Shown here: positions 23,610 to 34,518 of the stretch, in pieces
How positions within the stretch are numbered: position 1 is the first letter of the stretch
Layout: every line of letters begins with the position of its first letter
Assembly: GCA_002803225.1 (NCBI GenBank)
Contig: NXFV01002076.1
Span: 143,050-207,049, forward strand
Direction: 5' to 3'
From: Gamarada debralockiae
Taxonomy: Eukaryota; Ascomycota; Leotiomycetes; Helotiales; Hyphodiscaceae
DNA length: 64,000 bases
Notes under the pieces: generated by a model
What the model saw: only the letters and a program-made list of their open reading frames with translations
The model's database searches: none
Told to the model about the DNA's origin: nothing
Made by a program: the position numbers and the translations under genes

Positions 23610-24404
23610 TTAACGCTTCGCAATACCACACTTCATGAGGCACTGCTCAACACCCTCGGCGATGGAGGTCGGAATAGCAGCTTTGAACTTGGCGACGTCG
23701 GCGCCGTCGATCGCCTGTCCGAAAGCCGCAGAAACGACATCGGGGCTCATAGCGAACAGCTCGTCAGGGACTTGTCCGGTACCGAAATCCTCGCTCGTAA
23801 AGGCAGCAATGAACGTCGCATTCGTACAGTCAGGATTGAATTGAGTATGAACTGAGCCCTGGTAGAACGGCTGCATCTGGAATTCCGTGATGGTGTTGTT
23901 GATCACCCGTCGGCCATCGGCGGCGAGGTTGTTGTTGAAGACACCGTTCTCGGGGAGCATTTCGGTGACGAGACGACCTTGAGTGACGATTTGCAGCTCC
24001 ACGGAACGAGGATGTACGTGTGGTGTGTTGAAGCCGCAGGGTCCCAAGAATCCCACAGCCATACCAGCTCCTGTGCCGACGAGAGCAGGGAAGGTCTTGC
24101 GGTTTGCAGCGATGAGATCTCCACCTTTGCCGCCCTTGCCTTTGAGTGCGGGGTTCCCGAAGTCGAACACGAAATCGGAGTTGGACGGGAGGAGAGCGAA
24201 GCGGTCGACGGCGGTGTCTGCGAGGAAAAGTTGGGCTGTGAGGGAGAGGCCTGAGATGGATGTTGTACTTGTGGCGGGTGCGGCCGCGACTGTTGTGTTG
24301 GCTGATGTACTGGTGTTGGTTGAGCGGATGGCGTTAGGTGAGGAGGGGAGAGCGAGGGTGGAGGCGGCCATGAGGGCGGTGATCATTATCGAGGTGAGGG
24401 ACAT
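23610..24404 (-). CDS. Secreted spherulin-1/germin-like cupin
   Basis: Predicted extracellular or cell-wall protein with a cupin beta-barrel. The intronless frame of 264 codons begins with a clear signal peptide (MSLTSIMITALMAASTLALP, cleavage near residue 19-20). A Ser/Thr-rich, probably O-glycosylated linker follows. The cupin domain carries the metal-binding pattern FNTPHVHPRSVELQIVTQG, with the two His and the Glu, and a second part around FYQGSVHTQFNPDC. The C-terminus contains two Cys (EQCLMKCGIAKR). Members include Physarum spherulins, which are induced on encystment, and plant germins; enzymatic activity is not assured. It stands alone between relic-rich stretches and is undamaged. 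Confidence 0.85.
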   Translation of the reverse strand: MSLTSIMITALMAASTLALPSSPNAIRSTNTSTSANTTVAAAPATSTTSISGLSLTAQLFLADTAVDRFALLPSNSDFVFDFGNPALKGKGGKGGDLIAANRKTFPALVGTGAGMAVGFLGPCGFNTPHVHPRSVELQIVTQGRLVTEMLPENGVFNNNLAADGRRVINNTITEFQMQPFYQGSVHTQFNPDCTNATFIAAFTSEDFGTGQVPDELFAMSPDVVSAAFGQAIDGADVAKFKAAIPTSIAEGVEQCLMKCGIAKR

Positions 24405-25640
24405 GATGAAGATTGGTTGAAGTGACTGGTCTTAAAAGATTGCAGAATGAAATCTAAAGATCGGATGTAGGAAACTGACTTAAAGAAAAGACTTCAAGGA
24501 AAAAATGTAGGAAAGTGTGAATGATTGTTGAAATGTTTGATGCAGAGTTGAATTCAATGGCGCGGAAGATTGTTATATATGATACACAACATGCTCTCGA
24601 CTTCGCCGTCCATCGATTGTCTGGAGTGGCAGTTCTGGAAAGTGAACATCCGAAAGAATCCTGCCAGATGAAAATAAACGCGCTTCAAAGCATTTTGGCA
24701 CCTGTGATTGGCACGAAAAGCTACAGGTCGGCGGCAAACAGACTTGCAATGCGAAAATAAGCATCTCAGCCCTTCGGCTGTGGCACTGCTCAGCCTTCCA
24801 ATAACGCCAACAAAAACGCTCACAGCAAATTAATCTCAGTGAAATTTATTAGTATAAGGGTAGCACAGACCAGAATTAGCCGCCATGCATTTTTCGGATT
24901 GAACTGCTCCACATTGGCTAAAATACGGCCCTTTTTCCCGTAAATTAAATCTTACTCTTCTCGGATGAGCGCGGGAATACATTTCTGACATTTGACGGCT
25001 CAGACTTATTCTCACGTTTACCGTCGTGATGATAAATATTTTGAAAGGCTATCAGCAATTGCCACAGTACCGTTTGCCGAAGTCGGAAGTCATGTTTAGC
25101 GAAAATGGCAGGAATTCAGCCCAAATAATTCGCTCCTTAGGCATACAGCAAGGATGATGCCAGCTCATAAGTACTGTGACGACAAGAAGGATCACCAAGT
25201 CTCTCAGCTGAGTGAGAGTGGAGCGGATAGCGAGAGCACGAGAGCATCTCCATAGAAATTGAGATTCATTAAACAAGTTTGAATGACTGCCTTGAGTGGC
25301 TCTGAGAAACACGGCACAGAGTGTAAGAAGCGTATAATTTGAATTTCCCTGGCCCTAGTAAGAAATGCTTTGTGAAATGACACTCCCTAATTCCTCGCGA
25401 TATATCTGAAAATTCTTCCGGGGCTCGTAAGAAGAGATAAGATTTTTCTGTATCCCAAGATCCCTCCTCTGCACTTCCTCTCATTCTCTTTCCTTTTCTT
25501 CCGCGTCAAGACCTTGGATTTCTGGATATTGGCCCCTTCGAGATCCTGTCCCATAGCACCAGGCAAGTCTCTTTGAGGCACTTACCTCGCACGTCGATCT
25601 TCTTGCTGTCTCTCTTCCCATCCTTGTAGGCTGATAGGTC
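24405..25640. other. Intergenic, cupin upstream region
   Basis: About 1.2 kb. The first 200-300 bp should be the cupin promoter. The rest shows only short unsupported frames. Confidence 0.45.
24573..24580 (-). promoter_or_regulatory. TATA-like element of the cupin gene
   Basis: ATATATAA on the minus strand, about 170 bp upstream of the cupin start codon. Position and sequence suit a TATA box; this is inferred only. Confidence 0.3.
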
Positions 25641-25681
25641 TTTTTTTTAATTTTTAATTTTTTTTTAAAAAAAACCCCCCC
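25641..25681. repeat. Low-complexity T/A/C homopolymer tract
   Basis: Consecutive runs of T, short A interruptions, then A and C runs (T8, A2, T5, A2, T9, A8, C7) immediately beyond the 3' end of the DUF2786/DUF7168 relic. It could be a mutated poly(A) tail copy or a simple repeat. Confidence 0.6.
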
Positions 25682-25689
25682 TTTCTTGA

Positions 25690-26444
25690 CTTGCACAATA
25701 TCAAGTTCTGCGCCTTCAGGTAACTCTCTGCGACTTGCTGTCCGTCGGCGACAATAAGTTGCTTTCCGTTATTGGTTGCCCACGCTGTCTTTTCGGGATT
25801 CGCAAGCTCTACTAAGCCGTTTGCAACACCGAGGCAGTAAGAGTGTTTCGCAGAAACGTTGGTTTGGACCAGGCCCAGTTGAGGATGAGGTTGTAACACA
25901 TTTCGAATGCAATGGCTGCGGCAGCTGTGTCTTCGAGATGCCGTAGAAGGCATATTCGTGGGATGTGCGCTTATCTTGGTGGTATGACTTGCAGTCGAAG
26001 AAAGTGTTCATGGCTCTCATCAGAGGCGTGTTAAGGCGAAATTCTGAACATTCGTTCCTTCGACCTGTGTCACTGACACGACACTTTCCTCTCCCATGGC
26101 TGACTCGTCTTCTGCGGTACCACTTTCTGCAAAAGTTTCCGCCTCGGTCGGATTTGTTGTTTCATCAGCTTCGATATCATAAGGAGAGCTGATCTGGCGT
26201 CGGCCTCAGGAGTAGTTGGGTGTCGACCGCGATCGAGACATTTTCGGATTCGTTCCAGGATGGCTCCGATTCTTGGTGACTTGAAAGATTTTCTAGAAGG
26301 GTCGGGTCAGAAGCAAGGTTTTTGACAGTAGCTTTCTGCTTTGGGTTGGGAAGAAGTGCCTCTTGGCTTCTCGTCGGGCTTCTTGTAAGGCACGAGACTG
26401 AGGAAGAGGAAACCTTTCTCCGTTGATGATGTCGAAGTAGTCAT
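25690..26444 (-). pseudogene. DUF2786/DUF7168-domain protein relic
   Basis: On the minus strand an ATG at 26444 (MTTSTSSTEKGFLFLS) runs to an in-frame TGA, then continues into ILERIRKCLDRGRH and TTPEADARSALLMISKLMKQ, a clear DUF2786-type helix pair. Later blocks appear in successive frames: EESVVSVTQVEGTNVQNFAL, then AMNTFFDCKSYHQDKRTSHE with YAFYGIS, then EDTAAAAIAFEMCYNLILNW, then NVSAKHSYCLGVANGLVELA. These match the order of the fungal DUF2786/DUF7168 family. At least three frameshifts and one stop separate them. Some members of this family occur in many copies. The blocks and their order are seen directly; the family name is from recall. Confidence 0.6.
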
Positions 26445-27332
26445 GGTGGAGGTCTCAATGCCTGGTATTGTTTGTTGTTGTTGTCGAAGGGAGTTTCTTA
26501 ATAATGAAAGGGGTAAATAGAGGCAGTATTAAGGGGTCCCTCAAGAATACGCGAGCCATAAGCAGCCTGGAAACCGTTTGAAGCGAAACTGACTCGGCTT
26601 TGTCCATTTGGAAGATCGAAGGTCAAACAGAGCTTCATCCATTGTTCTTGATGAATGCCTACGGCTCTGGAAAGCACACATATGCGATAAACAAGCCAGT
26701 TTCTCTGATCTGTTCTTTCACGCTGTATTCCGCGAGATTCGAAGCTCCATGCTTATCACCACCCTGGCACTCCAAATTTGAGCGTTGGCTCAGACCTCTG
26801 TTCGAAGTTTCGCGTACGAGGCTTCAATCTTGATCGCTGTACATCTGCTACCTTTCTGCCGGGCTTGCGGCACAGATGTAGAAATTGGTTTTTCAGGAGT
26901 GGTTCAACTCCTTCGCGTCGTTAAGCCGTGTCGGTTCGTGGGTGTGAATTTAGGCAGAGCTGTCTTTACCGTTTAATGCCTCGATATCAAGGCCACAACT
27001 GTTTTGTCTATCATATTCAATTAAAAACACCCCCCTGTAGCTTGACCGCCGTTGGCGCTTTAGGTACATCGCGCCTTGTCCACGCCCTCCGCGACCAACT
27101 TCCTTGACAAGTTCAACATTTGCTGCCTAGCATTGATCGACAGAAGCAAGTACTTCAGATACTCTTCCCTCACTTCGATCAAGTACATTCCACCATTTCC
27201 TGCTTTCTCTTTGTCCATGGCATATTTCTCAATCTAGTTTACGACATTCAGGTATTGAATTCTATCCATCGCTCAGGCTTGCACAAATTGGCCATCCTAT
27301 ATCCTCCATAATTGGCATTGCCATCCATACAA
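26445..27332. other. Intergenic between two relics
   Basis: About 0.9 kb with no recognisable gene on either strand. Confidence 0.45.
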
Positions 27333-28835
27333 ATGATGGGCGGTGGTAGCGACGTCTTCCCAGTTGCGAACTCTACTCTCCCATACTGGAGATCAGAACT
27401 TCATGAGATTGATAGTCATCGATCTACGGAGCAGCTGCCGCCAAAGTGCGATGTTCTAATCGCAGGAGCCGGTATTTCTGGAGTGTCTACAGCTTACCAT
27501 CTTCTAGATAACAGCCTTTCCCTCCATCTGTAATCCTCCTGGAAGCCAGAGATGTATGTTCTGGAGCATCGGGACAGAATGGTGATTACTGCACTCTGTA
27601 TCTGCTATTCAAATTTGCTGACAACTTTCAGGTGGTCACTTGATGATGATCTGGTCGTACATTAACAGGACGCAAGGAGTATGGAGCAGATCCACAAAGA
27701 ACTTGCACTCTTCCAAGCAAAGCAAGTCTATGCGATGAAAGAAGTCGTCCAAAAGGAGAAGCTTGACTGAGTTAGTTTTGACTCGGGTTTGCGAGACACA
27801 CATTCCCAAATCCAAGCCGATGAAATGACGGCAATTTATCAAAGGCTTCTGGAGGATGGATTTGATTATATCCAAGATCTTGGCTGCGTTGGCCCCAAAT
27901 ATGCTGAGAGACTTTCTGGAATAAAAGGTGCCAAAGCGGCGTTCACAACGACTGCTGCACAGTTATGGACCTACGATTCGTCAGTAGCCTTCTCACGCGG
28001 CTATTGGAGAAGACTTCGATCAACGTCCAAACACATACCCCTGTCATGTCGATCTCAAACTGTGAGGAATGGCTCGTCACTTGTCTATACTTCTCGAGGA
28101 TCCATCCGTGCAGAGAAAGTTTGGGTTCGCAACAAATGCATATATCGCAGAGATAGCCCATATCATATTCGGAAACAATCGTCCCTGTGAGAGCTACTTG
28201 CTTCAATATCAAAACTCCCAAGGATACGCAATATCCACCACCACATCTCACGTAGACCTACGGATTTAGCTTCGGTCCCGGCGGCATAAGAGATTATCTT
28301 ATTCTGAGACTAGACGGCGGTGTCATCTGTGGCGGTGCTAAGGATACCTATATGGAGAATAAGAGCTCTGGTGGAAAAATTATGATGACAGCACGCTCAT
28401 CGAGCCTGCAAGGACATTTGGAGACTGTCGTGCAGGTACATTTCCGCGGCTAGGATAACAGCGGTACTTTTGTTGACTCTATGTGGTAAGTTACTCGCAG
28501 CTTTCCGACACACTTCCAAAGACAGTACATACTAACTCTCGATCTTCTACAGGACTGATACTGAGTCTCCCACTTTGATGACTCTTCAAAGGAACATGAG
28601 TTAACTTAGACGTTGGTTATTGATCACACAGCAGACTCATTGCCCCATTGTGGGGAAGTTCCTGGAAAGGATAACCACTACATTCTTGCTGGCTTCAATG
28701 AGCCGGGATGCCCCACATTTACTTGACGGCAAAGGGAATTGCGAAGAGATTAGAGAAGATGTGCCATTTGAGCAGAGCTGTATTACGAGGGTCTTTAAAA
28801 CAAGGGAACGAATGGAGAAGGAAACCACTTTATAA
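27333..28835 (+). pseudogene. DAO-type FAD-dependent oxidoreductase, pseudogene
   Basis: Resembles fungal amine/amino-acid oxidases of the DAO family. It starts MMGGGSDVFPVANSTLPYWR, followed by the FAD-binding GAGISGVSTAYHLLD. After a frameshift comes VILLEARDVCSGASGQNG, interrupted by an intron (GTGATT to TTCAG) that would still splice to GGHL. Later pieces in different frames include TPVMSISN with EEWLVT, RGSIRAEKVW, and near the end CGEVPGKDNHYILAGFNEPG and VPFEQSCITRVFKTRERMEK. These follow the usual family order. Many frameshifts and stops make a product impossible. An intact version would be about 450 residues, so most of the gene length is still present. Confidence 0.75.
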
Positions 28836-29978
28836 TTGCAAGCTTATTTCGTAGCATGCACGATGTCAAGCACTCGATTCGTTTTGAGCGACTGCATCGA
28901 ATGATTCTAAGAGATGAATTCTGGGAGTTCAATGCTTGAATCAATCATGCAAACGGATTGAGCGATTGTTCCTTGATCGATCCTACCCAAATTCTGTTTA
29001 CTTCTGCAATTTTCGGCCCGCATTCTTTCTTCATTTGGAGTTTACCATCGCAACTTCCCCTTTTTTGCACGCTCGCTTGCCCAACTTCCTCTGATGGTTG
29101 GACCTCATCCATTTCTTCCCTCTCTCAAACACTCAAATCAATTCAACGATCAACATCGCCAACTCTCCCCACCTCTTTTAAGCACTACGTATATCCAAAA
29201 CCCTTTACTATCATACACCAGGCGCCATAACGAGGGACGGTGAGGGACGATGAAGGAGCAAGAGTGACTTAGAGCAAACGACGGTCCTCAGCCCCTGAAA
29301 CCCACTTAGCTCTTTAGTACCCAGCCGTCCAGGCATCAATACTGCTGCTAATCCATCGGAAACACTCGCCACGCACCTGTCGCCCCTGATGTTAACTCTC
29401 CAGCTTCCACGATGTTGGGAGCAACCGACTATCTAGGCTACATTGATACCGCTAGAGGGACACTACCCTGAATCATTCATTCTACGTCAGTGATTGTAGT
29501 AGAGGACACATTCAAACCAAAGGCTTTCCACAGCATCCACCCTCAATACCTACTAACTGTCCTAAGTACAAGATATTGAGAGTCTTCTAACGTCAATCAT
29601 CCCACTCCTATAGACACTCAATTCCTTCAAGTGCTTCCGTCGTAATGCTCGTGATCCTTGTTTGATCAAAGTCATTGATTCTGTTTGAACGATAAGGCTC
29701 TTCTATACCAAACTCGTCTAAAACTAAACTCCGTCCCTTTCTAGTCTAGGCCCAGCCTTAATAGCAAGGCCATATCCGCGGTACTCCGTCGAATCTCAAT
29801 CGCAACGCGAACACTACACACCAGAACACTGCGCCAAGGAGACGCCATTCTGCCACGTTGTTTCGCCAATGAAATGTCCCCGAGGCATTTCCGCAATCGT
29901 TGCTCTATGATCCAAAAAAAGCAGGCCTAAATGCTAAACCCAGAAAGTCGTATGTGTAAATTGAAAGCTCGTCCTTGG
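28836..29978. other. Intergenic, nothing recognised
   Basis: About 1.1 kb of short broken frames with no motif on either strand. Confidence 0.45.
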
Positions 29979-30860
29979 TCACACTATGCTGAGTATCAAA
30001 GTAGTACCCATCATCCACCACAGACAAGTAACATCAACAGTCGTCCAATTCCCACCCAAAGTATCACTCCCCCCAGGCTCCAGTATCTTCTCACCATCCG
30101 CGAAATAAGCCCCAGGACTACCAGGTGCACCACCATAAATTCCTGTAGCCGCCAACCCAGGTTGCTCGCCCCCATCACCTTCCACCATCTACTCCGGATC
30201 ACTGAACGCATTGTATTCCGTCACATTCACCATATATCTGCTCTGGATATTCAAGGTACCCGCTGCTAGACACCTAAACTAAAAATATTCTCACCTCCTG
30301 TTCCACAGTGGTGGCTGTCAAAGCAGCGTTGAAGGAGAGATCGGTGGTCGTCCCGTCCACGGAGTAGAAATCGCTTCCCAGACGCAATCCTGGTAGACAC
30401 GTCCGTGGATGGCGTCGTTGTCGGTTTGGGATGCAGATTTGTGATGCATTGGATCGTTGTAAGCCAGGCGTTGGCCGGATGCAGATGCTGCCGTTTGTGG
30501 TGGTGTAGACGAAGTTTGAGTCTGGAGGACTGGGAGTGGAGTTCGTGAAGTAGGAGCTATAGACGATGACTGCGGCGGCTAGGGCAGAGTCGGTGAGTGG
30601 GACGGCGGAAGATTGTTGGGTGGCGATTATCATTATGTTTGTGACGCCGCTGGAGGACTTCTTGGCGTGCAGATAGAGGACGATGAGCGCTATGAGTACG
30701 GCGAGCAGACAGTGAGTTAAGTTTGGCAGGACGTAGCGCCAGTACTTGCGTTGGGACTTCGCCGAGCGCAGATAGGAATGGTCCCAGCGGGAATTCGTCC
30801 TACTGGTGGTATCAGATGAAGGAATTTCCTTGGGCTGGAAAATCTCAATTGAGTGCTGGG
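29979..30860 (-). pseudogene. Unknown single-pass membrane protein, probably inactivated
   Basis: Family not recognised. A minus-strand open stretch (30860-30295) contains a basic region KSQRKYWRYVLPN, a strong membrane anchor LLAVLIALIVLYLHAKK, then a Ser/Thr-rich presumably extracellular part (SSYFTNSTPSPPDSNFVYTT). A 52-bp intron (30294-30243, GTGAGA to CCAG) joins it in phase to YMVNVTEYNAFSDPE. That is followed by a TAG at 30191-30189 and then 68 further codons in the same frame with coding-like wording (AATGIYGGAPGSPGAYFADG). No ATG lies upstream in frame; the first is at 30633. The lost start and internal TAG suggest a decayed gene. Alternatively the true first exon was missed and the protein ends at the TAG. 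Confidence 0.35.
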
Positions 30861-31442
30861 CGGCTTAGGAATCGAGTTCGGGACAATGAAGTGGATCTGG
30901 CGAAATTTCACCCCGAGAAGAAGATCTTCAAACTTCGACGGCGGGCGACGGCGTCAGCCATGCAATATTTAATATCAGAGGAGTTCAAGACACAATAAGA
31001 AACAGAAGGCCGTGATTGAATAACAGTGAAATTCAGCCTTGCCGTTCAATATGCCTAGGCATTAAAGGCTGTCGTGCGACACGAACATTTTTGGCCCTCT
31101 AAGAACACCCAATTGAACGGCTGTGGCTAGTAGCCCCTTTTTTACACGCGGGACTTCCCACATCTGTTGGGAGACAACACATACTGAAACTTTAGCCACT
31201 CAATTACTGTGACGTATCTCCAGGAATTTGATAAGACGTTGAGTGCGGAGGTGCATTCAGCTGCTTAGCCGAGCAGGGAACACAGCAAGGAAACCGGACA
31301 CGAGAGCCTTGCAATTTTGCGAGGCTGCAGAAGATTCCAGAAAATGTCTCTAATCGCATAATTGAAGTGCAGTAGCCTATAATGTTATCGTGGGGTTTGC
31401 GTGAGGCGTCTAGAATTCGCATCCACGTATTTTGACGGCATT
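30861..31442. other. Intergenic
   Basis: About 580 bp. A minus-strand ATG at 30961 (MADAVARRRSLKIFFSG) could be a remnant first exon of the membrane protein relic, but no phase-correct junction was found. The remainder is the kynureninase 3' flank. Confidence 0.35.
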
Positions 31443-33009
31443 TCATGTTGTCTGCTCTACATCCGTCGCTCCCCTCGCTTGCCCCAACCTCACTTTGGCT
31501 TTCTGGGCAACTTCTAAAGCCTCGTCAAATGCATGTCGAAACTCGTAAACATCCTTGAACGTATTGTAAAGTGGTGCTGGGGCCACACGAATCACATCTG
31601 GTCGGCGTTCATCAACGACTACACCTCTTTCTTCCAACTCCTTGACCACGACCTCCAACAATCCAGATTCGAGTTTGACGCTCAGTTGCGCGCCTCGTTG
31701 CTCAGGATCTCTTGGAGTGATAATTTCGAAGGCAACATTGAAGAAAGGAGAACTTAGAAGCAGGCTCTCGAGATAAGCAGTGAGCTTCAAGCTCTTCTCG
31801 CGAAGTGGTCCCATGCCGCCAGCTCTCTTGAAAACTTCAAGCGAAGCGTTTAAACTCGTGATATCCAGCACCGATGGATTCGAAAGCTGGAAACCTGCAG
31901 CTCCGGGTATGGGAACAAAGCGATTCTCCATGGCGAAGCGGGATTCCTTGTCGCTGCCCCACCATCCGCTCAGTCGATTGACAAATCCTTCCCTCTCTGG
32001 GGAGGAAACTTGGCTGTGTCTTTCGTGTATGAACAATCCACCGATGGCTCCAGGCCCGGCGTTCAGATATTTATAGCTGCACCAGGCAGCGGCGTCCACA
32101 TTCCAGTCGTGGAGTTGAAGAGGGACATTTCCGACTGCGTGGGCGAGGTCCCAAATTACGAAGATTCCTGAATCACGTGCCGCCTTCGTGATGGTTTGGA
32201 TATCGAAGAGTTGGCCCGTGTAGAATTGGATTCCGGGGAGGAGAAGGATGGCGGTTGTGGAGGCATGCTCGGCAATGACGGAGAGAATGTAGGAAGTTGT
32301 CATGATTGGCGCAGAAAGGTCGGGAGGCTCCATCATTATCATCGAACTACTTGGGGAGAGACCATGATGCAGAATTTGTGACTCTACTGCGTACTGAATC
32401 TTCATTAGAGCTTGAAAGCTTGAAAAAGGGAATTTGTCACTCACGTGATCTGATGGAAACGCTTTGCTCTCTATGATGATTTTATGCCGCCGACTGATAT
32501 CGGGCTTGTAAAATGCAGACATCAAGAGATGGAGATTTGCGGTCAACGTTTCCATGACTGCAACTTCAGTAGGTAAAGCACCAACGATAGGGAAAATATT
32601 GTCTGAGGCGCAAGAGTCGACATGGAGCCATGTTGGCAACGGAGATTCGGAAAGACGCTTGAAGTGTCCGAAGACACCCTGTGTTGCCCAAGTTGTAAGA
32701 TATTGCTGTATCCGTGTAGAAGTGAGGCGTGGTTGAACTCCAAGAGAATTTCCGCAAAGGTAGATGCTTGAATCAGGTGATGATGAGTCACGGGTTTCTG
32801 AGACTTCATCAGCTACCTGTAGACCTTTGAACTGAGAAAGGTATTCCCATACCAACTTGCTCGAATTTCTTTGCTTTCAATTCGGCCTTTGAAGGGATCA
32901 AAAATTCTCTGCTCATGTGGTGAAGAGGGTCTCGCAAGTCAAGAGACTCAGCATAATCTCTTTTGTACACGTGCTGTTTGCTTTGGCCACCAAGCTGAGA
33001 GTCAGCCAT
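31443..33009 (-). CDS. BNA5: Kynureninase
   Basis: PLP enzyme of the kynurenine pathway. It cleaves kynurenine or 3-hydroxykynurenine to anthranilate or 3-hydroxyanthranilate plus alanine, feeding NAD synthesis. Exon 1 (33009-32857) encodes the typical N-terminus YAESLDLRDPLHHMSREFLI. It joins exon 2 (32816-31443) across a 40-bp intron, giving 508 codons. Landmarks are YLCGNSLG, the PLP-region WDLAHAVGNVPLQLHDW, and the Schiff-base lysine in CSYKYLNAGPG at about residue 299, with later VPIPGAAGFQLSNPS. The intron is unusually short for this window (GTTGGT donor, ACAG acceptor). It is required because the conserved N-terminus lies in another frame. Some fungi have several paralogues, so the exact BNA5 orthology is less certain than the activity. 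Confidence 0.92.
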
Positions 33010-34231
33010 GGCCAAAACGTAATAGTGAAGCCCACGATGGCAGCTGAGCAACGGGGATTGTTCAATGACCCTGATGTCTTTCCCGAGCGGTGAGAGATAA
33101 ATGAATTTTGAACGCGAATTGCGTGTCGAGTTGAGACTGATACTTGGGTTTGTTCAGGGGAATGTGCCACTTGAGAGATGGTACGGTACTCGGACTGAGG
33201 GGGAAGTCGGGGCTTAGGTAAAAAGAAATGCACGCTTGAGTAATGAGATTTCAACGATTATGGATGTATCTTCCGTGTTTGGCGTCTGGACTCGATGACG
33301 AAATCGTTGAATCAAACTCTGGGGATGCGGAATAGGGGCTGTCGACAGTTTCCTGGGGGTAATATGAATAATGGAAAATCCATTAAAGGCCTAGGCGACG
33401 GCGGGGTAGAATTCCACGGCTTCTGAAGGTCTGCGGTGCCACACGGATGCACCACGATCGTGCATTAGATCCCGGTAATGTATCACGTGCCCCAACGCAA
33501 TAAGCCACTTCTTTGAGCCGAAGCCTTTGCTATCCACTTTTATCCACTATCGCTCTTTTTGGCTAAAGCCCTCGCTTTTGTCTGTAGTTACACAGCAAAA
33601 ATAGACTCGGAGTATGCCTATTTGGTTCTAGCCTAATCGACAATACAGACAAACTAGCAGGTTTCTGGAAGCAACGACCCTTGGAATACCTTGGATATCC
33701 GAATCCAGGGAAAAAATCACAAGGCTCCGTCAGTCAGTCAGCCAGGAAGTCAGTCAGGTACCAACGAAATCTTAATCCAAGCAAACTCAATCGTGGAAGA
33801 GTTTGCCCGTCGTCCATTGTCTTCTACCTATTAAAATACCTCAATCCAATTCGTGATTGTGGAGTTCAACCCCCAATGGCATAAATAGAATCATTTTCTC
33901 TCTCTCAGCTGCCTCGCTATCTCGTTCCCTTATCTTTCTCCCTGTCCATTGCGTCTGCGCCTCCCTGCCTCAGACTCTCCAACAGCCTCATAGGCTGACT
34001 ACAGCTGATACGACTATCTCGCGACCACTGAATGCGAAGCTCCCTCCTCCCTCGAGCTCGAGCAACATAAAAAAAGCAGGTACCCGTCTGCGAAACTTCG
34101 ACTATCTTTTCTTTTATTCCCCTTGCAACAATTCATACGGATACACACATAAAGAGACGGTATGCTTCCTTGATTCCTCTGCCCCTCATTGCACAAGACG
34201 GGGCCTTATCACCTCCTATCAAAGTAAATAG
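33010..34231. promoter_or_regulatory. Divergent promoter region, kynureninase / glutamate dehydrogenase
   Basis: About 1.2 kb between divergent genes. The part near 33890-34010 is C/T-rich (for example CTCTCTCTCAGCTGCCTCGC), typical of fungal transcription-start regions, and probably belongs to the glutamate dehydrogenase leader. No other gene was recognised. Confidence 0.45.
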
Positions 34232-34263
34232 ATGCAAGGGAAGACGGCTGACCGCTGTTCTGT

Positions 34264-34335
34264 GTCGACCAGCTACGCCATTTCTGAGTCGACCAGCTAC
34301 GCCATTTCTGAGTTGACCAGCTACGCTATTTCTGA
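34264..34335 (+). repeat. Three tandem 24-bp repeats
   Basis: Three head-to-tail copies of a 24-bp unit starting GTCGACCAGCTACGCC, the third with two substitutions. The unit is eight codons long. In the frame starting at ATG 34232 it encodes STSYAISE three times with slight variation. The repeats lie just upstream of the glutamate dehydrogenase main exon. Confidence 0.9.
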
Positions 34336-34518
34336 TTGCACAGAGATAGGCTCTACGACTCATTCATTTACACCCGCCTGGTCCTTGCTCAGAGATAACG
34401 AGAAGTATGTAAGTCCAGTAGATGTCAATGTGAAAGTGAAGGCCTGAGTCAAAGCCCCATTCCTTCTATTCACTGTTTTCTTCAGTTGGAGTTCATATTG
34501 AACTCCTTCGCTCTTCCA

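Noticed and set aside
18237..24404. Possible secondary-metabolite or glycan gene cluster
   Set aside because: Neighbouring genes have unrelated housekeeping roles; no synthase or cluster regulator is present.
25641..30860. RIP-mutated transposon region
   Set aside because: Base composition is normal and lesions are mostly indels. No transposase, reverse transcriptase or terminal repeats were seen.
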